This document shows, one piece after another, positions 32,700 through 44,471 of a DNA stretch of 64,000 nt. The position numbers were made by a program, and so were the translations under genes. Position 1 is the stretch's first letter, and the number at the start of each line of letters is the position of its first letter. The stretch comes from Miscanthus floridulus. Its lineage: Eukaryota; Streptophyta; Magnoliopsida; Poales; Poaceae. Location: contig NC_089591.1 of assembly GCF_019320115.1 (NCBI RefSeq), positions 62,009,798 through 62,073,797 on the forward strand, written 5' to 3'. The notes under the pieces are model-generated. The model saw only the letters and a program-made list of their open reading frames with translations, had not been told where the DNA came from and did no database searches.

Positions 32700-34496
32700 T
32701 GAAAGGTCCAAATGGCTAGAGGGGGGATGAATAGCCTATTAAAATTTTCTACAACAACACTTAACAAGCCGGTTAGACAACTATGAGGCCAAGTAAGTGT
32801 TGCGCTAGCCTACTAAAAATGCAAGCCACATACCATAATTCTAGTTTCTATAGTTTCTAACCACATAATCACCTCGGAATGAATACCGGTGTGTCAAGGA
32901 GTGAACCAATCAATCACAGGGATGAATACCAATGAAGACCAATCACCTCGGAATCAAATAATGACATAATGATTTTTTACCGAGGTTCACTTGCTTGCCG
33001 GTAAGCTAGTCCTCGTTGTGGCGATTCACTCACTTGGAGGTTCACGCGCTAATTGGCATCACACGTCAAACTCTCAATAGGGTGCCGCACAACCAACACA
33101 AGATGAGGATCACACAAGCCACGAGCAATTCACTAGAGTACCTTTTGGCTCTCTGCTGGGGAAAGGTCAAGAACCCCTCACAATCACCATGATTGGAGCC
33201 GAAGACAATCACCAACCTTCGCTTGACGATCCTCGCTGCTCCAAGCCATCTAGGTGGCAGCAATCACCAAGAGTAACAAGCAAATCCTAGAGCAAAACAC
33301 GAACACCAAGTGCCTCTAGATGTAAACACTCAAGCAATGCACTTGGTTTTACTCTCAATCTCACAAAGATGTTGAATCAATGATGGAGATGAGTGGAAAG
33401 ACTTTGGCTAAGCTCACAAGGTTGCTATGTCAATGCAAATGTCCAAGAGAGTGAGCTAAAGCTAGCAATGGGGCTTAAATAGAAGCTTCCATGAAATAGA
33501 GCTGTTGTACCCCTTCACTAGGCACTTCTCAGGGCAACCAGATGCTCCAATCAGATCGACCGAACGCACCCTGCCAGCATCCGATCAATGAATGGCTGTC
33601 ATGTCATCTTTTTCTTCAAATACTGAGCACCCGATCCCAACGGTCAAGTAATGACCGGACGTAGCATAGTGCTACGATCGGACACAGGACCCCAACGTCC
33701 GGTCATTTCTAGTAAGCCTCCACTCGCGACTAGACGCGTCCAGTCATGCCCAACCGGACTCACCCAGCATCCGGTCACACTCTATCTCCTTTGTGCGCTG
33801 CCACGTCAGTAGGACCAAACGCACCCTGTCAGCGTCCGGTCATGAAGTGACCCAATGTCCGGTCGAAGACCGACGCCAGCATCTTCACTGCTTTCACTAA
33901 CCGAACGTGCCGGTCTAGTACAGACCAGCATCTGGTCCACTCTGTGAAACCCTATCTTTTCTGTATAGGGCGCCGGTGGCACCAGCGGACTGTTCAGACT
34001 CAACGGGCGGACACTCCACCGGTGAAGTTTCTTACCCTTGCTCAAATGTGCCAATCACCAAGTGTATCACCTTGAGCACATGCGTTAGCATATTTTTCAC
34101 AAATGTTTTCAAGGGTGTTAGCACTCCACTAGATCTTAAATGCATATGCAAAGAGTTAGAGCATCTAGTAGCACTTTGATAACTGCATTTTGATATGAGT
34201 TTCAACCTTGTTAATAGTACGATTATCAAACATAAATATGATCACACTCGCTAAGTGTCTTGATCACCGAAACAAAATGGCTCCTACCATTTATACCTTT
34301 GCCTTGAGCCTTTTGTTTTTCTTTCTTCTTTTCCAAGTTCAAGCACTTGATCATCACCATGGCAACACCATCATCATGCCATGATCTTCATTTGCTTCAC
34401 CACTTAGAGTAGTGCTACCTATCTCATAATCACTTTAATAAACTTGGTTAGCACTTAGGATTTCATCAATTCACCAAAACCAAACTAGAGCTTTCA
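32700..34496 (-). mobile_element. Nested solo LTR
   Basis: The insert starts TGAAAGGTCCAAATGG and ends AGAGCTTTCA, 1,797 bp. The flanks are TTACCCCCG and CCCCAATACT. Removing it restores the integrase reading IGGNKYGLV, so insertion was within the phrase for that block. It lacks internal domains. It is rich in CCGGTC and CGGTCA phrases with ACGCACCC. It is best read as a solo LTR formed by recombination of a later element. Confidence 0.85.
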
Positions 34497-35160
34497 CCCC
34501 AATACTTAGATAGGTGGCTGATCCAAAGGGATCCATGTGTATGAGCTCCAATGGTTGCGTCGTGGTCATGATACTCTTTGGTGGATAAGGTACGCCAACT
34601 TGCTTTCTAGCTTGACAAGCGCTATATATCCTATCTTTCTCAAAGTGAACATTTGTTAGCCCAAGGATGTATTCGTCCTTTTGAAGTTTGGCCAAGTTCC
34701 TCATCCCAACATGGGCTAGTCGGCAATTCCAATGCCACCCCATGCTAGATTTTGCCACTAAACAAGTTTCAAGATTAGCTTTACTTTTGTTGAAATCAAC
34801 TAGGTAAAGCTTATTCTTTAAATGACCCATAAAGACAATAGAGGAATCCTCCATTCTATAGACTTCCACACCCTTATCCGAAAAGAGACAATTGTAGCCC
34901 ATCTCACACAATTGAGAAACGAACAACAAATTATAACTCAATGAATCAACATGTAATACATTTGTAATTGAATGCTCAAGGGTTATAGCAACTTTACCGA
35001 GACCAATCACATCCCCCTTTGAATTATCTCCAAAGACAATATTTTCATTTGAGTGCATCATCGGAGAATATGATGAGAACATACTCTTTTCTTTGGTCAT
35101 ATGATTTGTACATCCACTATCAAACACCAAACTTGATCCACCGGAGGAGTATGCCTACAA
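34497..35160 (-). pseudogene. Copia protease and GAG-pre-integrase domain
   Basis: From about 35130: VFDSGCTNHMTKEKSMFSSY with the catalytic DSG, then NVLHVDSLSYNLLFVSQLCE, DKGVEVYR, then the integrase zinc-binding region (RLAHVGMRNLAKLQ and CQARKQVGVPYP) and ELIHMDPFGSATY. The frame then enters the solo LTR. The conserved HxxxH/CxxC motif is partly kept, with SACQAR in place of SxCxxGK. Confidence 0.85.
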
Positions 35161-37925
35161 AACAAGTTTAGTTGATAGATTTAGGTCCCCAATTTCACTT
35201 AGGGCCTTGCATGTTAGTCACAAGAATCTTAGGAACCAAAATAGAAGTATTCCTATATATGTTGGTTTCCTTTGCAACTTATTTTGCAACCAATTTCCCA
35301 TTGCTGTTGTTTCTCAAAACAAAGCATGATGTCAAGCTTTGTCGAGGTGCATAAGTCTTTGGTTGATAGGCATACTTGTTCATAGTATCCCACACTGATT
35401 CCTTTGGCTTTTGTTGAGCTTGTTTCTTCTGGTACACCTTCTTGGGCTTAATTTGATGAGGAACAGAATTGGTAGCCTTCCCATTTTTGTGGGGCGCGGC
35501 ACTACTGCTCGGGGACGCTACACTACTATGGCCTGTGCAGGCTGATCTATACCAACTCTTCCTTCCTCTTAAACTTAACACAATCATAGTCATTTATGTT
35601 CTTTCTTTCATTTGTCTTGGCTCCTATAGTGTGCACAAGCCCATGCTTGATTAAGGGGTGTCTCCCTTGCTTGAATTGAGGTACTTTTGAATTACTTGCC
35701 TTCTTATCACTTACTTGAACCTTACCACTCAAGCAGCCCTTGCCAATGATCTCATTGAGTCTAGCAATTTCTTTTCTCATTGCCTCCATATTTGCAAGGT
35801 TAGTGGAATAAGCATTCAAATCAATATTATAATATTTTTCACAACCTTGACTAATGGAGGTAGTAGAGGCATCCTTTACCTTAGAGGGATGTGAGTTGCT
35901 ATCCTAAAGAATGTTATATTGTAGCTCAAGTTCTTTGTGCTTTTCATCTAAGTCACAATACTTTTTCTTGAGAGCAATATTTTTTCTTTGTGATAGCATG
36001 GTCCCCTTGTTCTTTGGCCAAGGCCTTGTGCAAGGATTCCACCTCACTTCTCTCTAATACAAGAGCTTCCTTGCTAGCAATGTAGAGATCCTCTTGTTGG
36101 ATAAGAGTTTCCTCTCTAGATTCTAGCTCAGCTTGGACACTCTCTAGATCCTCCATTAGCTTAGTGATGAATAATTTGATCTTTTCATCCAAATTTTTAG
36201 TTATCATGTTTATTTCTTCATCACTAGATTCATCATCACTAAAGCTATCACTAATATCACTACTAAAGATATCACTAGGAGGTGGAGGAGATTTGGCCTT
36301 TGATTTGGATTTTACCTTCTCACCCTTTGCTATGAGACAAATGTGAGGGGAGTATTAGTCATCATCGGACATGTCGTTGAAGAGCCTTGGTGTAGAGAAT
36401 GACTTGTGAATAGCAATAGTTGTAACCTTCTCATCCTCTTCACTTGTGCTTTTTTAGTTGAGTCCTATTCATGCCCAATGTGAGCCTCTCTCATGTATTT
36501 CTTGCTCTTTCTACGGTCGACCTTCTCCTCTTTCTTGTCCTTCTTGTATTTATTGTCCTTGATCTCATTGGACACTTGGCAATGAAGAGATCGGTGCTTC
36601 CACAATTGTAGCATATCCTCTTTTTCTTATTTAGGAAGCTTCTCTTCACTACCTTGTAGCCTTGCTTCTTTAGCCTCTTGTGATACCTCTTCGTAAAGAG
36701 AGCAACAACATCAACTTTCTCATATTGATCATCATTATTTTCACTTTCACTTAAAGATGATGTGGTCTCTACTCTTTCTTGATCTTGCTTGCTAGCTTTG
36801 GGCTTGCTAGTTGAAGCTTGTTGGTTGATCTTAGACTTGCTTGTAGAGCCTTGCTTGCTTGATTTATTGGCCTTGAGAGCTACATCTTTGATCTTGATGC
36901 CCTCTAACTTTGCTTGCAATTCTCCAAGTTTCTTCATCTCATTTGTTTCTTCTTTTTGCATGGCAAAGGTCAAGATCCTCCCAAGTACATCATTTGGTGT
37001 GAAGTACTCAAACCTCTTCTTGTCTCTGATTAGTGTGACTACGGTCTCATTTCTAGGTGAATAAGCTTCTAACATAATCTTGACAACTTTGTGATCATCT
37101 AGCTCATCACAACCATAGCCTCTAATCTTGCCCACCATTGTCATCAACCTATCAAACATCTCTTGTGACCCTTCTCCATCTAAGATAACAAATCGATTAA
37201 GCTTGGACATCAATAAATCAATTCTTGCCTTTCTCACTTTGTCAACCCCTTCATGTGCAAGATGCAAAGTATCCCAAATTTGCTTGGCAACATCCACACC
37301 AATCACTCTATTGTACTCATCACCATCCAAGGCACTAAGTAGCACACTAGTAGCTTGACCGTTGAGGTGGATGATTCTCATTTCTTCCATGGTTGGATTC
37401 TTGGGATCAACTATTGCCTCAAATCTATTGCAAATAACCTCCTAAATGTCGGGATGAAGACCTATAAGATAGGCTCCTATCAAGTGCTTCCACTTAGCAA
37501 AGTTAGTCGCATTGAAATGAGGTAACTTGCCCGTGGGCACATTGATGAAAGATTTGCGATCATAGATAGTCATAGACATAGAAGAATAGTTAAAGGATAT
37601 GGCGACATATTTGTTGTTGTCATTCTTCTTGCCCTTTCCTTTCTTATCCTTCTTGCTATGCACTTGGTAGGACTCATCATCATCACCATCTTCGGAGTTG
37701 CTAGATAGCTCACTGGAAGATGCATTAGAGGCTTTTGCTTCTTGTTCCTTCTTTTTTTTTGCTTCTCTCTTGAGTCTTCTTTCTTCTTTTCTTGCTTTCT
37801 TCTCTTCTAACCGTTGTTGCTCCTTCTTCTTCTCTCTTGCTTCTCTTTTCTTTTTTCTAGCTGCCCTTCTTCTTTTTTCTTCTTCATTTTGAGCTTTTTC
37901 GGCATCGGTTGCCTCTAGCTATGAG
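35161..37925 (-). pseudogene. Copia gag (UBN2-type) with coiled coil, decayed
   Basis: From the 5' side: a Lys/Glu/Arg-rich N-terminal extension (37700-37925), KLPHFNATNFAKWKHLIGAY (37540-37480), a stop, then 37390-36491, a UBN2/retrotran_gag2 block (GDEYNRVIGVDVAKQIWDTL, KARIDLLMSKLNRF, MVGKIRGYG). The zinc knuckle is CYNCGSTDLFIAKC, in which Leu replaces the expected His. A coiled coil (36207-35953, KLMEDLESVQAELESREETL) and a Lys/Gln-rich C-terminus (35593-35279) follow. There are several stops and shifts. The length is typical for SIRE gag. Confidence 0.8.
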
Positions 37926-38079
37926 AGCATGGAGTTGCTCGTTGTAGAGGCGTTAAGCTCACTGCTGTCAGTGTCATGCAGTCCAACGTTCTTTGGATCG
38001 ACGTTGATGGGCTTCACAACACTAGATCCTCCCCCGGACTATATACCTCATGTGGTGAAGCGCACACGAGGTAACCTTG

Positions 38080-38092
38080 ATCTGATACCACT
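38080..38092 (-). other. Primer-binding site of copia element
   Basis: The plus-strand sequence ATCTGATACCACT is the complement of AGTGGTATCAGAT, matching initiator-Met tRNA. It is adjacent to the right LTR. Confidence 0.8.
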
Positions 38093-39624
38093 TGTAGGAT
38101 CTCTAAAACGCCTAGGGGGTGAATAGGCCTGTAAAAAATTAACTCAAACCGAAGTCAAATTCACCCGCGGCACTGCTCTCTATGAGCGCGGCACTACCGC
38201 ACCTGCAGGAGAGATTAGTTCACAGTTCAAAATCTACCCAATGAAATTTAGATTAGATAAATTTCTTAGCTTCCTGCAGGGTACTAGATCACAGATCGAC
38301 TGCTGAAAGTGGTGGGAACACCACACACAAGTAGATCAGCCTCAAACTCTAGAAATCACCTCAATCAACAATATGTCATGCAAGTAATGTAAATCAAGCA
38401 CAAGTGACACAATGATTTATCCTGTGGTTTGGCTCGCCACCAAGGCTTGCCTACCTCCACGTTGTTAAGGTTAGCCACTAAGGCTTAGAGCTTTCTAGCT
38501 CTTCCTCGTTCTCAAGTCAAGAGACTTAACTCTTGAGATGAGGGGTGCGTTTACTAGCTTCAAGAGATAGTTACAAACCTCCCAAGGCTGCCACATAAGT
38601 TGGTAAGCTCCATGGGCGATGCTCTAGCCGGCTTAGAGATAAGCTCCAAGAGTAACAAACACATCCACCAGCCAAAATGTGAACCAAGTGCTCTTTAGAG
38701 TTTGGGAATCAATGGAGCTGCTCTCTAATCGAGTTTGGGACCCTTTTTCTTCAAGGATTGATGAGAAAATCAATGGATTTGCCTGAGGACTTGAGGTCAA
38801 TAAAGGAGTGAGAGAGAGAGAGAGAGAGCTCCTGCTCTGTTTTGGACGTGCTGAAGTGAGGAATAAGAGAGCTAGTTACCGTTGAGGAGGAAGAGGAAGG
38901 TATATATACCCCTAACCCACAATGGTCACTTGAATCGCAGATAGCTATTGGGGAGGAAAGAGAAAGGTATATCTACCCCCAGCCCATAGCGGACACCGCA
39001 CCCAAGGAGTCATGTGAGACGAAGCCCACGGCCTCGAGGTCGGACAAGACGAAGCCCATGACTAAGGGATCGGGTGAAATAGAGCCTGCGAGCAAGGGTA
39101 TCGGGCGAGCCAAAACCGGCGACCAAGAGGCTGGGTGAGCCGGAGCCCGCGATCAAGGGATCGGGCGAACCGGAGCCCACAACCAAGGGGTCGGGTGAAC
39201 CAAAGCCCGCGACCAAAGGGTTGGGCGAACCGGAGCTCGCACCCAAGGGGTCGAGCGAGCCTCTCTTCAAGTGCGGCAGTGCCACACCACGCAAGATAGC
39301 AAGGGTAATAGTAAAGTGTAGATTGTCTTGGCTATGAATCTGAGGATGCATGTGGTTGTTTGAATACTTGGTAGCACATATTAGCTTAAGCATTGTGTCC
39401 CCCTTTATAGTATGACTTTTCCCATATTCAAATTCAAGATATAAAAGAATCTTAAACCTCTTTTGAGTTTGAAGCCATCTATATTTGTAATTAGGGGCTC
39501 CTCTGTTTCGTGTAGCATTCTCGAATATAAATTCCCTGCTTGTCATCTCAATAAATCTCATTAGTTCTCTAATTGCGTGGTCATTATCACCAAAATCCAC
39601 AATTAGGGCTTGATTGCACTTTTA
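38093..39624 (-). repeat. 5' LTR of copia element (right on plus strand)
   Basis: It starts TGTAGGATCTCTAAAACG and ends GATTGCACTTTTA, 1,532 bp. It differs from the left LTR by scattered substitutions, a longer GA microsatellite (GAGAGAGAG near 38810) and fewer minisatellite units. Confidence 0.9.
38985..39265. repeat. 30 bp minisatellite inside 5' LTR
   Basis: About eight units of the same 30 bp pattern seen at 26540-26862 occur here. Confidence 0.8.
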
Positions 39625-39812
39625 GGTTTAGGGGGAAGGAGCGCGTGGAGGGGAGGGGAGGGCGGGCACAGGCAGGAGGCACGACGTCCGAACCTGTGGA
39701 GAGAGAGGAGGGGGTAAGGAGGAAGGAGCGACGGGCATGGCGTTTCTGCGGGCGTGCATGACGGAGGAGGCGCGGACGTCCAAACACGCGCTTCTGTCCG
39801 GACGTCCGGACT
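39625..39812. mobile_element. ATGTTGC-repeat element, copy 1, right part
   Basis: GC-rich GGAGGGGAGGG sequence continues the element interrupted by the copia insertion and ends in CTGTCCGGACGTCCGGAC, the probable inverted terminus. Confidence 0.5.
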
Positions 39813-39953
39813 CTAGTATCTCCTAATTTAAAAACTATATAAATACATACCTCCTGTTGCCTTCAGGCCAGAACTGCGACCCGAAATTACACGACTAACA
39901 AGAGAAACACAATACCTACGAGGCAAAAATGAAGTTCTTGGGGCTCAACTAAT

Positions 39954-40168
39954 GGAGTGTTTTTGGCGAATCAACCCATTCCAGATGGGTTGATGCATTA
40001 TGAGTCAATTTCTCAAATTTAGTGGAATGACCTCATTCCTCGTACTAGCAATAATTTTTAGCTTGTGAGGAATAATGTGCTAATGGATCATCACATTCTA
40101 TTCCACAAATCAAACAAAAAACTATATAGTGAGATAATGATATTCATTCCACAAACCAAACACCTCCT
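39954..40168. mobile_element. MITE, 215 bp
   Basis: Ends GGAGTGTTTTTGGCGAATCA and ATTCCACAAACCAAACACCTCC are imperfect inverted repeats. The interior is AT-rich with repeated CATTCCA phrases. Confidence 0.6.
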
Positions 40169-40743
40169 ATGTAAGTTTCATCAAGTCTTGAATTCATCAG
40201 CTTTGTCATATGTTCTTGTTTTCCATAATTCCATGTCATCATTTAACTTTTTCATCATGTCGTGACTCTTGAATAAGATCCCAAAATTTTCGTTTTCATG
40301 ATGAAAGTTTACAATATTTGAACTTCTTGAAACATAATACGCCTATATTTTGAAATGGGTGTGGTATTAATAACGTAGCTGCCACGAAGATATCTTTTTT
40401 ACGGCAAGAAGACATTCTATAAAAGTCATGTTACTTAGTGACAGTCGATTTACAATAAGATGCATGGTCGGTAAACCGTATTTAGAAAAAATGACTAGAC
40501 TGTCAATTTAGAAATTTGGATAGCTTAGAACTTGATGAACAAGAAAAAATGACCAAACTTCAACAGGGAATTAGGGAAGAAGTTAAATGATTATTTGCAA
40601 AAACCATCATGTTCATTTCTATTTTCCATTGTAAAACTCTAAGGTCCTATGACTAGTAATTCATACTCCATCTGATCCCAAATAACCGGGATATAGTAAA
40701 TATAAGTCTATTCAAGTCCAATGCACCTTCATGTTCATGTATA
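40169..40743. other. AT-rich intergenic
   Basis: No gene is seen. A Stowaway-type end (CTCCATCTGATCCCAAATAA) lies near 40670. Confidence 0.45.
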
Positions 40744-40992
40744 CTCCTTCCATACTGGTAATTCAAGTCATTTTGGACAGGGACATGGTCTTAAAAGCAT
40801 AACTTTAACTTCTTATTTTTATAAAAAGTATTTATTGAAAAATGATATATGTATATTTTTATGAAAATACTTTTCAAAACAAATCTATTCATATGATTTT
40901 CACATTTTCAAACTCAATAACTTAAAAATTATTAATGATTTATATTTCCAATGTTTGAGCCAAACCTCGTAAAAAATGACTTACTATGGGAG
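40744..40992. mobile_element. Stowaway-type MITE
   Basis: Ends CTCCTTCCATA and TATGGGAG, with AAGTCATTTT near the left and AAAAAATGACTTA near the right, fit mariner/Stowaway MITEs. A TA precedes it. Confidence 0.6.
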
Positions 40993-41011
40993 TTACAGTC
41001 CACGGTACTAT

Positions 41012-41255
41012 GCCCTTGTTTAGTTGGAGAAATTTGGATTTTGGGGCTACTGTAGCACGTTCGTTTTTATTTGGCAAATAGTGTTCAAACATGGACTAAT
41101 TAGGCTCAAAACGTTCGTCTCGCAATTTCCCACCAAACTGTGTAATTAGTTTTTCTTTTCGTCTACATTTAATGCTTCATGCACAGGCCGTAAACATTCG
41201 ATGTGATAGGTACTGTAGCAACTTTTTGGAAGTTGGGGTGGAACTAAACAAGAGC
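41012..41255. mobile_element. Tourist-type MITE, 244 bp
   Basis: Ends GCCCTTGTTTAGTTGG and GAACTAAACAAGAGC. TAT flanks both sides (41009-41011, 41256-41258). The interior has GTCTCGCAATTTCCCACCAA. An inverted sister copy of equal length is at 46161-46404. Confidence 0.85.
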
Positions 41256-41810
41256 TATTATAGCTGAAATGTAGTCCCATTGACTGGTGATTTCATTTTT
41301 TTTTACAAGTACTCAAATATATTAGTATATTAGCATTAAGTGAGCACCCGAGCACGCTCGAATGCTTCGTGACGAAACAAACACGCTCTTGGACGAGAAA
41401 ACGTCCCCATTGCACGCACCGCACGTATTCCATCCGTCTCGTCGCTGCTCTACTCACAGTAGACGACGAGTACGTGCGAACACCTTTGGTTTTGGGGGGC
41501 TAGCAAGCGCAAAAACAGTCGGCTCGTCCGCTCGTGCAAGCAAACACCCATGATCCATCGACTTTTTTCGTCTCGTTCTTTCTTCGCCGCTTTGCGAAAC
41601 CTTTCACTGTGCAGGGCGCGAGATAAAGGACAGGAGGGCGAGGCATGTATGCAGACATGAGAAAGTTCTGGACTCGTAGCCCTGGTCCCTCCTGAATGGG
41701 TGGCCAACAGGAGTCCTCTCGGACAGTGTCAAGACAGCAACATAAAAATTATTATTTTGCCAGCTAAGCAAGAGGACGAGACAGATTCTTGAGGATTCTC
41801 GCAGTCTCGC
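41256..41810. other. Intergenic
   Basis: No gene recognised. Short open frames here have no family features. Confidence 0.45.
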
Positions 41811-41999
41811 GGGGTGTTTGGTTCGAGCGATTAAACTTTAGTAGGTACTAAATAGTTTAGTTATTTTTAGTAACTTTAGAGTTACTAGAGATGACTAAAA
41901 TTTTTTTAGTAGCTTTTAGTCATAGCGTTTAGTTAAAAAGTTATTAAAGTGACTAAAAGCTACTAAATTTAGTAATTACTAGATGAACCAAACATGCCC
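41811..41999. mobile_element. MITE, about 189 bp, palindromic
   Basis: Ends GGGGTGTTTGGTTCGAGC and TGAACCAAACATGCCC. The interior is almost entirely TTTAGT and ACTAAA phrases, forming one long hairpin. Confidence 0.7.
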
Positions 42000-42006
42000 T
42001 TAGACG

Positions 42007-42135
42007 TGTTCAGCTGGGCATTAAGTTCAAATTGTAGCAGCGGGAAAACACTGTAGTAATTTTTTTCAAAAGAAAACACTGTTCCAGCTAAAAAAATCTG
42101 ACCAGCCAGCCGATTGTGGCCAGCCGAACAAGCTC
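42007..42135. mobile_element. Possible MITE
   Basis: It contains ACACTGTTCCAGCTAAAAA and ends GCCAGCCGAACAAGC. It resembles 21811-21935. Termini are imprecise. Confidence 0.35.
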
Positions 42136-43018
42136 TTAGCAGATTATTCCGTGGACGTGTGAGCATCTCGAAGGTTCTCTATCCTCTCTCTCTGACAACT
42201 TCTAATCCATCATCCTCACAACTTCTAATCCATCATCCTCATTTGTTAGAACTTAGAAAATTCACCAAATTCCACGTAAAATTACACGCTTTCTAGTTGT
42301 GCATATCTTTTCTCTCCGCACGTATTTATCTACCAATCTATAGGTGGAAGAACGTGGAAAGAATAAAGAGTAGAAAATAATTTCTGATGCAAATGTACAA
42401 GAGAGAAAGATATATAAAAATGATTAGGATAATTTATAAATAGTATTGGATTTCTGATGTAAAATTGTCTTCTATGTTTTAGGCGTGCATTATTAGAAAC
42501 TCTTAGAGATGACTTTCTTTATTTATTCTAATATTTTTTTAGGAGTTGTAAAATTTTATGTTTTTAGGAATAAAATATTGAGTACTCTGGGAGATGCTCG
42601 GCACATGTATTTTTGCTTTTTGGGAGCGTTTCGTTGGGGGAAACGGTGTTTTGTCAAATAGGGGTCTCTGGCTTCCTTCATTTGCTTAATTAAGGACACG
42701 GTAGTGTGCCAAAAAGAGACGGTCTTAACAAAAAAAAAGATGGTCTATGGTCGACCTCGTACACAAGATCAGGTTTTAAGTGTACCACCCTATGTCATAA
42801 ATTATAGTTTGTTTTAGCTTTTTTTTAGATGCATAACTTTTATTATATATCTAGATATACAACATGTCTAAATATATAATAAAAAATAAATGACTTATAA
42901 ATTAAATGAGTTGAAATGTTGGACTGAATCCTTGGCTAAAGTGCTGGCAGCGTGCCTTTTGTCACACCAAGTAGTCAGCATCTTCTGCAAGCGTTCTAAT
43001 AGCATGCCTAGCTAAAAC
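42136..43018. other. AT-rich intergenic
   Basis: No gene is seen. A short tandem duplication (CACAACTTCTAATCCATCAT phrases) lies at about 42200-42240, and a Stowaway-like remnant at 42790-42905. Confidence 0.45.
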
Positions 43019-43357
43019 ATGGTTTAGTTCCAAAAAATTTTCACCCTAAACTATCACATCGAATCTTGCGGCACATGCATGGAGTATTAAATATAGACGA
43101 AAAAAAACTAATTACACAGTTTGGTTGGAAATCGCGAGACGAATGTTTTAAGACTAATTAGTCCATGATTAGTCATAAGTGCTACAGTACTAACATGCGC
43201 TAATGATGGATTAATTAGGCTTAATAAATTCGTCTCGCAGTTTCCAGGCGAGCTATGTAATTAGTTTTTTTTATTAGTATCCGAAAACCCCTTCCGACAT
43301 CTCCGAAACATCCAATGTGACATAAAAAAAATTCATTTCGCGAACTAAACACCCCCT
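43019..43357. mobile_element. MITE, about 339 bp
   Basis: Left GGTTTAGTTCCAAAAAATTT and right TTCGCGAACTAAACACCCCC are inverted. The interior shares CTAATTACACAGTTTGG and GACGAAT phrases with the 244 bp family, so they are related. Confidence 0.65.
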
Positions 43358-43710
43358 AACACTCAAGTTGATCTGGATGTTGCGTGTGAACGTGGAGGCC
43401 CGGGCTTAGTAGCCCAAAACATGGAACATGGACTACGTTCCTTGTTCCAAGAACTTCGTTTTCGCAATATTCATACTCCCAATTCAAAAATATTTGTGTT
43501 CTCAGGTTATAAAGTAGAGCTTTGTTATGTTGCTCGGGAGGAACCATCGGTTCCTCGCTGGAAAAATATTTACCGCAGCTATTAATTAAGATAAATAATT
43601 AATTGTGCTTAAGGACAGTTTAGTACTTATCCTCTCCTATACGGAATCTCTAACTCCCAGAAACATCCACGAATGGGAGTTACTCTGCCTGTGTCTTCTT
43701 GAATGATTAA
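43358..43710. other. Intergenic
   Basis: No gene or complete element recognised. Confidence 0.45.
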
Positions 43711-43831
43711 CAGCCTGTTCGGGAGGCCGTATCGTATCGTGGATTATTTACTGCTGGCTGGTTTGGTGTGAGAGAAAAACACGGTTCCTGGCTGGAAATT
43801 TACGATCGTTTACGAGCAAGCGAACAGGCTG
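43711..43831. mobile_element. Tourist-type MITE, 121 bp
   Basis: Ends CAGCCTGTTCGGGAGG and AGCAAGCGAACAGGCTG. Perfect TAA duplications at 43708-43710 and 43832-43834. Confidence 0.85.
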
Positions 43832-43882
43832 TAAGTTTCTTGAAAGGACAAAAGAGTTTGCGACCAACCACAGCTTGTTGCT

Positions 43883-44341
43883 TCACTCGGCGTCTTCTTG
43901 AATGATGCTCAGGGCCTGCTTGAGCCTCGACGTCGTCGCGGCGGCTGCAAGCTTCTCGTTGAAGAAGACGTCGACCTCGCCGCCGTCCTCCATTTCCTCG
44001 CGCATGGGCATGACGCGAACGGCCATCATCTCGCCACCGCCACGAGCACGGCGCCACCCGTGGCGCCTCGGCTTGCTGCTGGACGCGAGCGCCGTGGTCG
44101 CCCGCACGGCCAACGCGGCCATATCAGCGGTCGAGAGGCCTGTCGAGCATGGCCGCTGAGAGCACCAAGTATATCTGCCCCGGCCGCAGCACGTCGTCGG
44201 GGGCTAGTGCCAGCGAGCGATCGTTGAAGTATAGCGCGTCAGAGTTGCACAGGAAGTCGTTGAAGTATAGCGCGTCGGACGTGCACACGAAGAACGACGC
44301 CGCCGCGTCGTCGCCGCTCCGGCCGAGCACATCCCAAACGC
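43883..44341 (-). pseudogene. PADRE/DUF4228 protein, 5'-truncated and frameshifted
   Basis: The PADRE (DUF4228) family consists of small plant proteins induced by stress and pathogens. From 44330 the minus strand reads FFVCTSDALYFNDFLCNSDA then LYFNDRSLALAPDDVLRPGQ, then IYLVLSAAMLDRPL, the typical LxPGQxYFxLP block. A one-base shift near 44124 interrupts before DMAALAVRATTALASSS. The frame continues to the natural C-terminus (LKQALSIIQEDAE, stop at 43883). SDALYFND is duplicated in tandem. The N-terminal half, normally starting MGNC, is missing where a MITE (44345-44471) begins. It cannot be functional as read. Confidence 0.75.
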
Positions 44342-44344
44342 TAG

Positions 44345-44471
44345 GGGCCCGTTCGCTTGCTCCGGAATGGTCCCCCGGAAGAATTCCCGGCAGAAATTAT
44401 TAGTTAATTTACATTAGTTTTCATTAGCCGGAATGTTTCCTGGTACGATACTGCGTTAAACGAACGGACCC
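44345..44471. mobile_element. Tourist-type MITE, 127 bp
   Basis: Ends GGGCCCGTTCGCTTGC and TTAAACGAACGGACCC. TAG on both sides (44342-44344, 44472-44474). It abuts the truncated PADRE gene. Confidence 0.8.

Larger units (their letters stand above)
25641..39624 (-). mobile_element. Ty1/copia retrotransposon, SIRE/Maximus-like, 14 kb
   Basis: LTRs at 25641-27224 and 38093-39624 bound a minus-strand gag-pol. The primer site complement (TCTGATACCACT) lies directly inside the right LTR. A purine tract (complement of CTCCCCCTTTTT) lies inside the left LTR. Flanking GGTTC (25636-25640) and GGTTT (39625-39629) are probably the 5 bp target duplication with one change. Order from the 5' end is gag, protease, integrase, RT/RNase H, then an additional ORF before the 3' LTR. 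The extra ORF, long LTRs and size suggest the SIRE/Maximus lineage. A 1.8 kb solo LTR is nested in integrase. It lies inside the ATGTTGC element. Confidence 0.9.

Noticed and set aside
36491..37390. Host gene with zinc knuckle
   Set aside because: Position between LTR and protease, and the UBN2 motif, identify it as copia gag.
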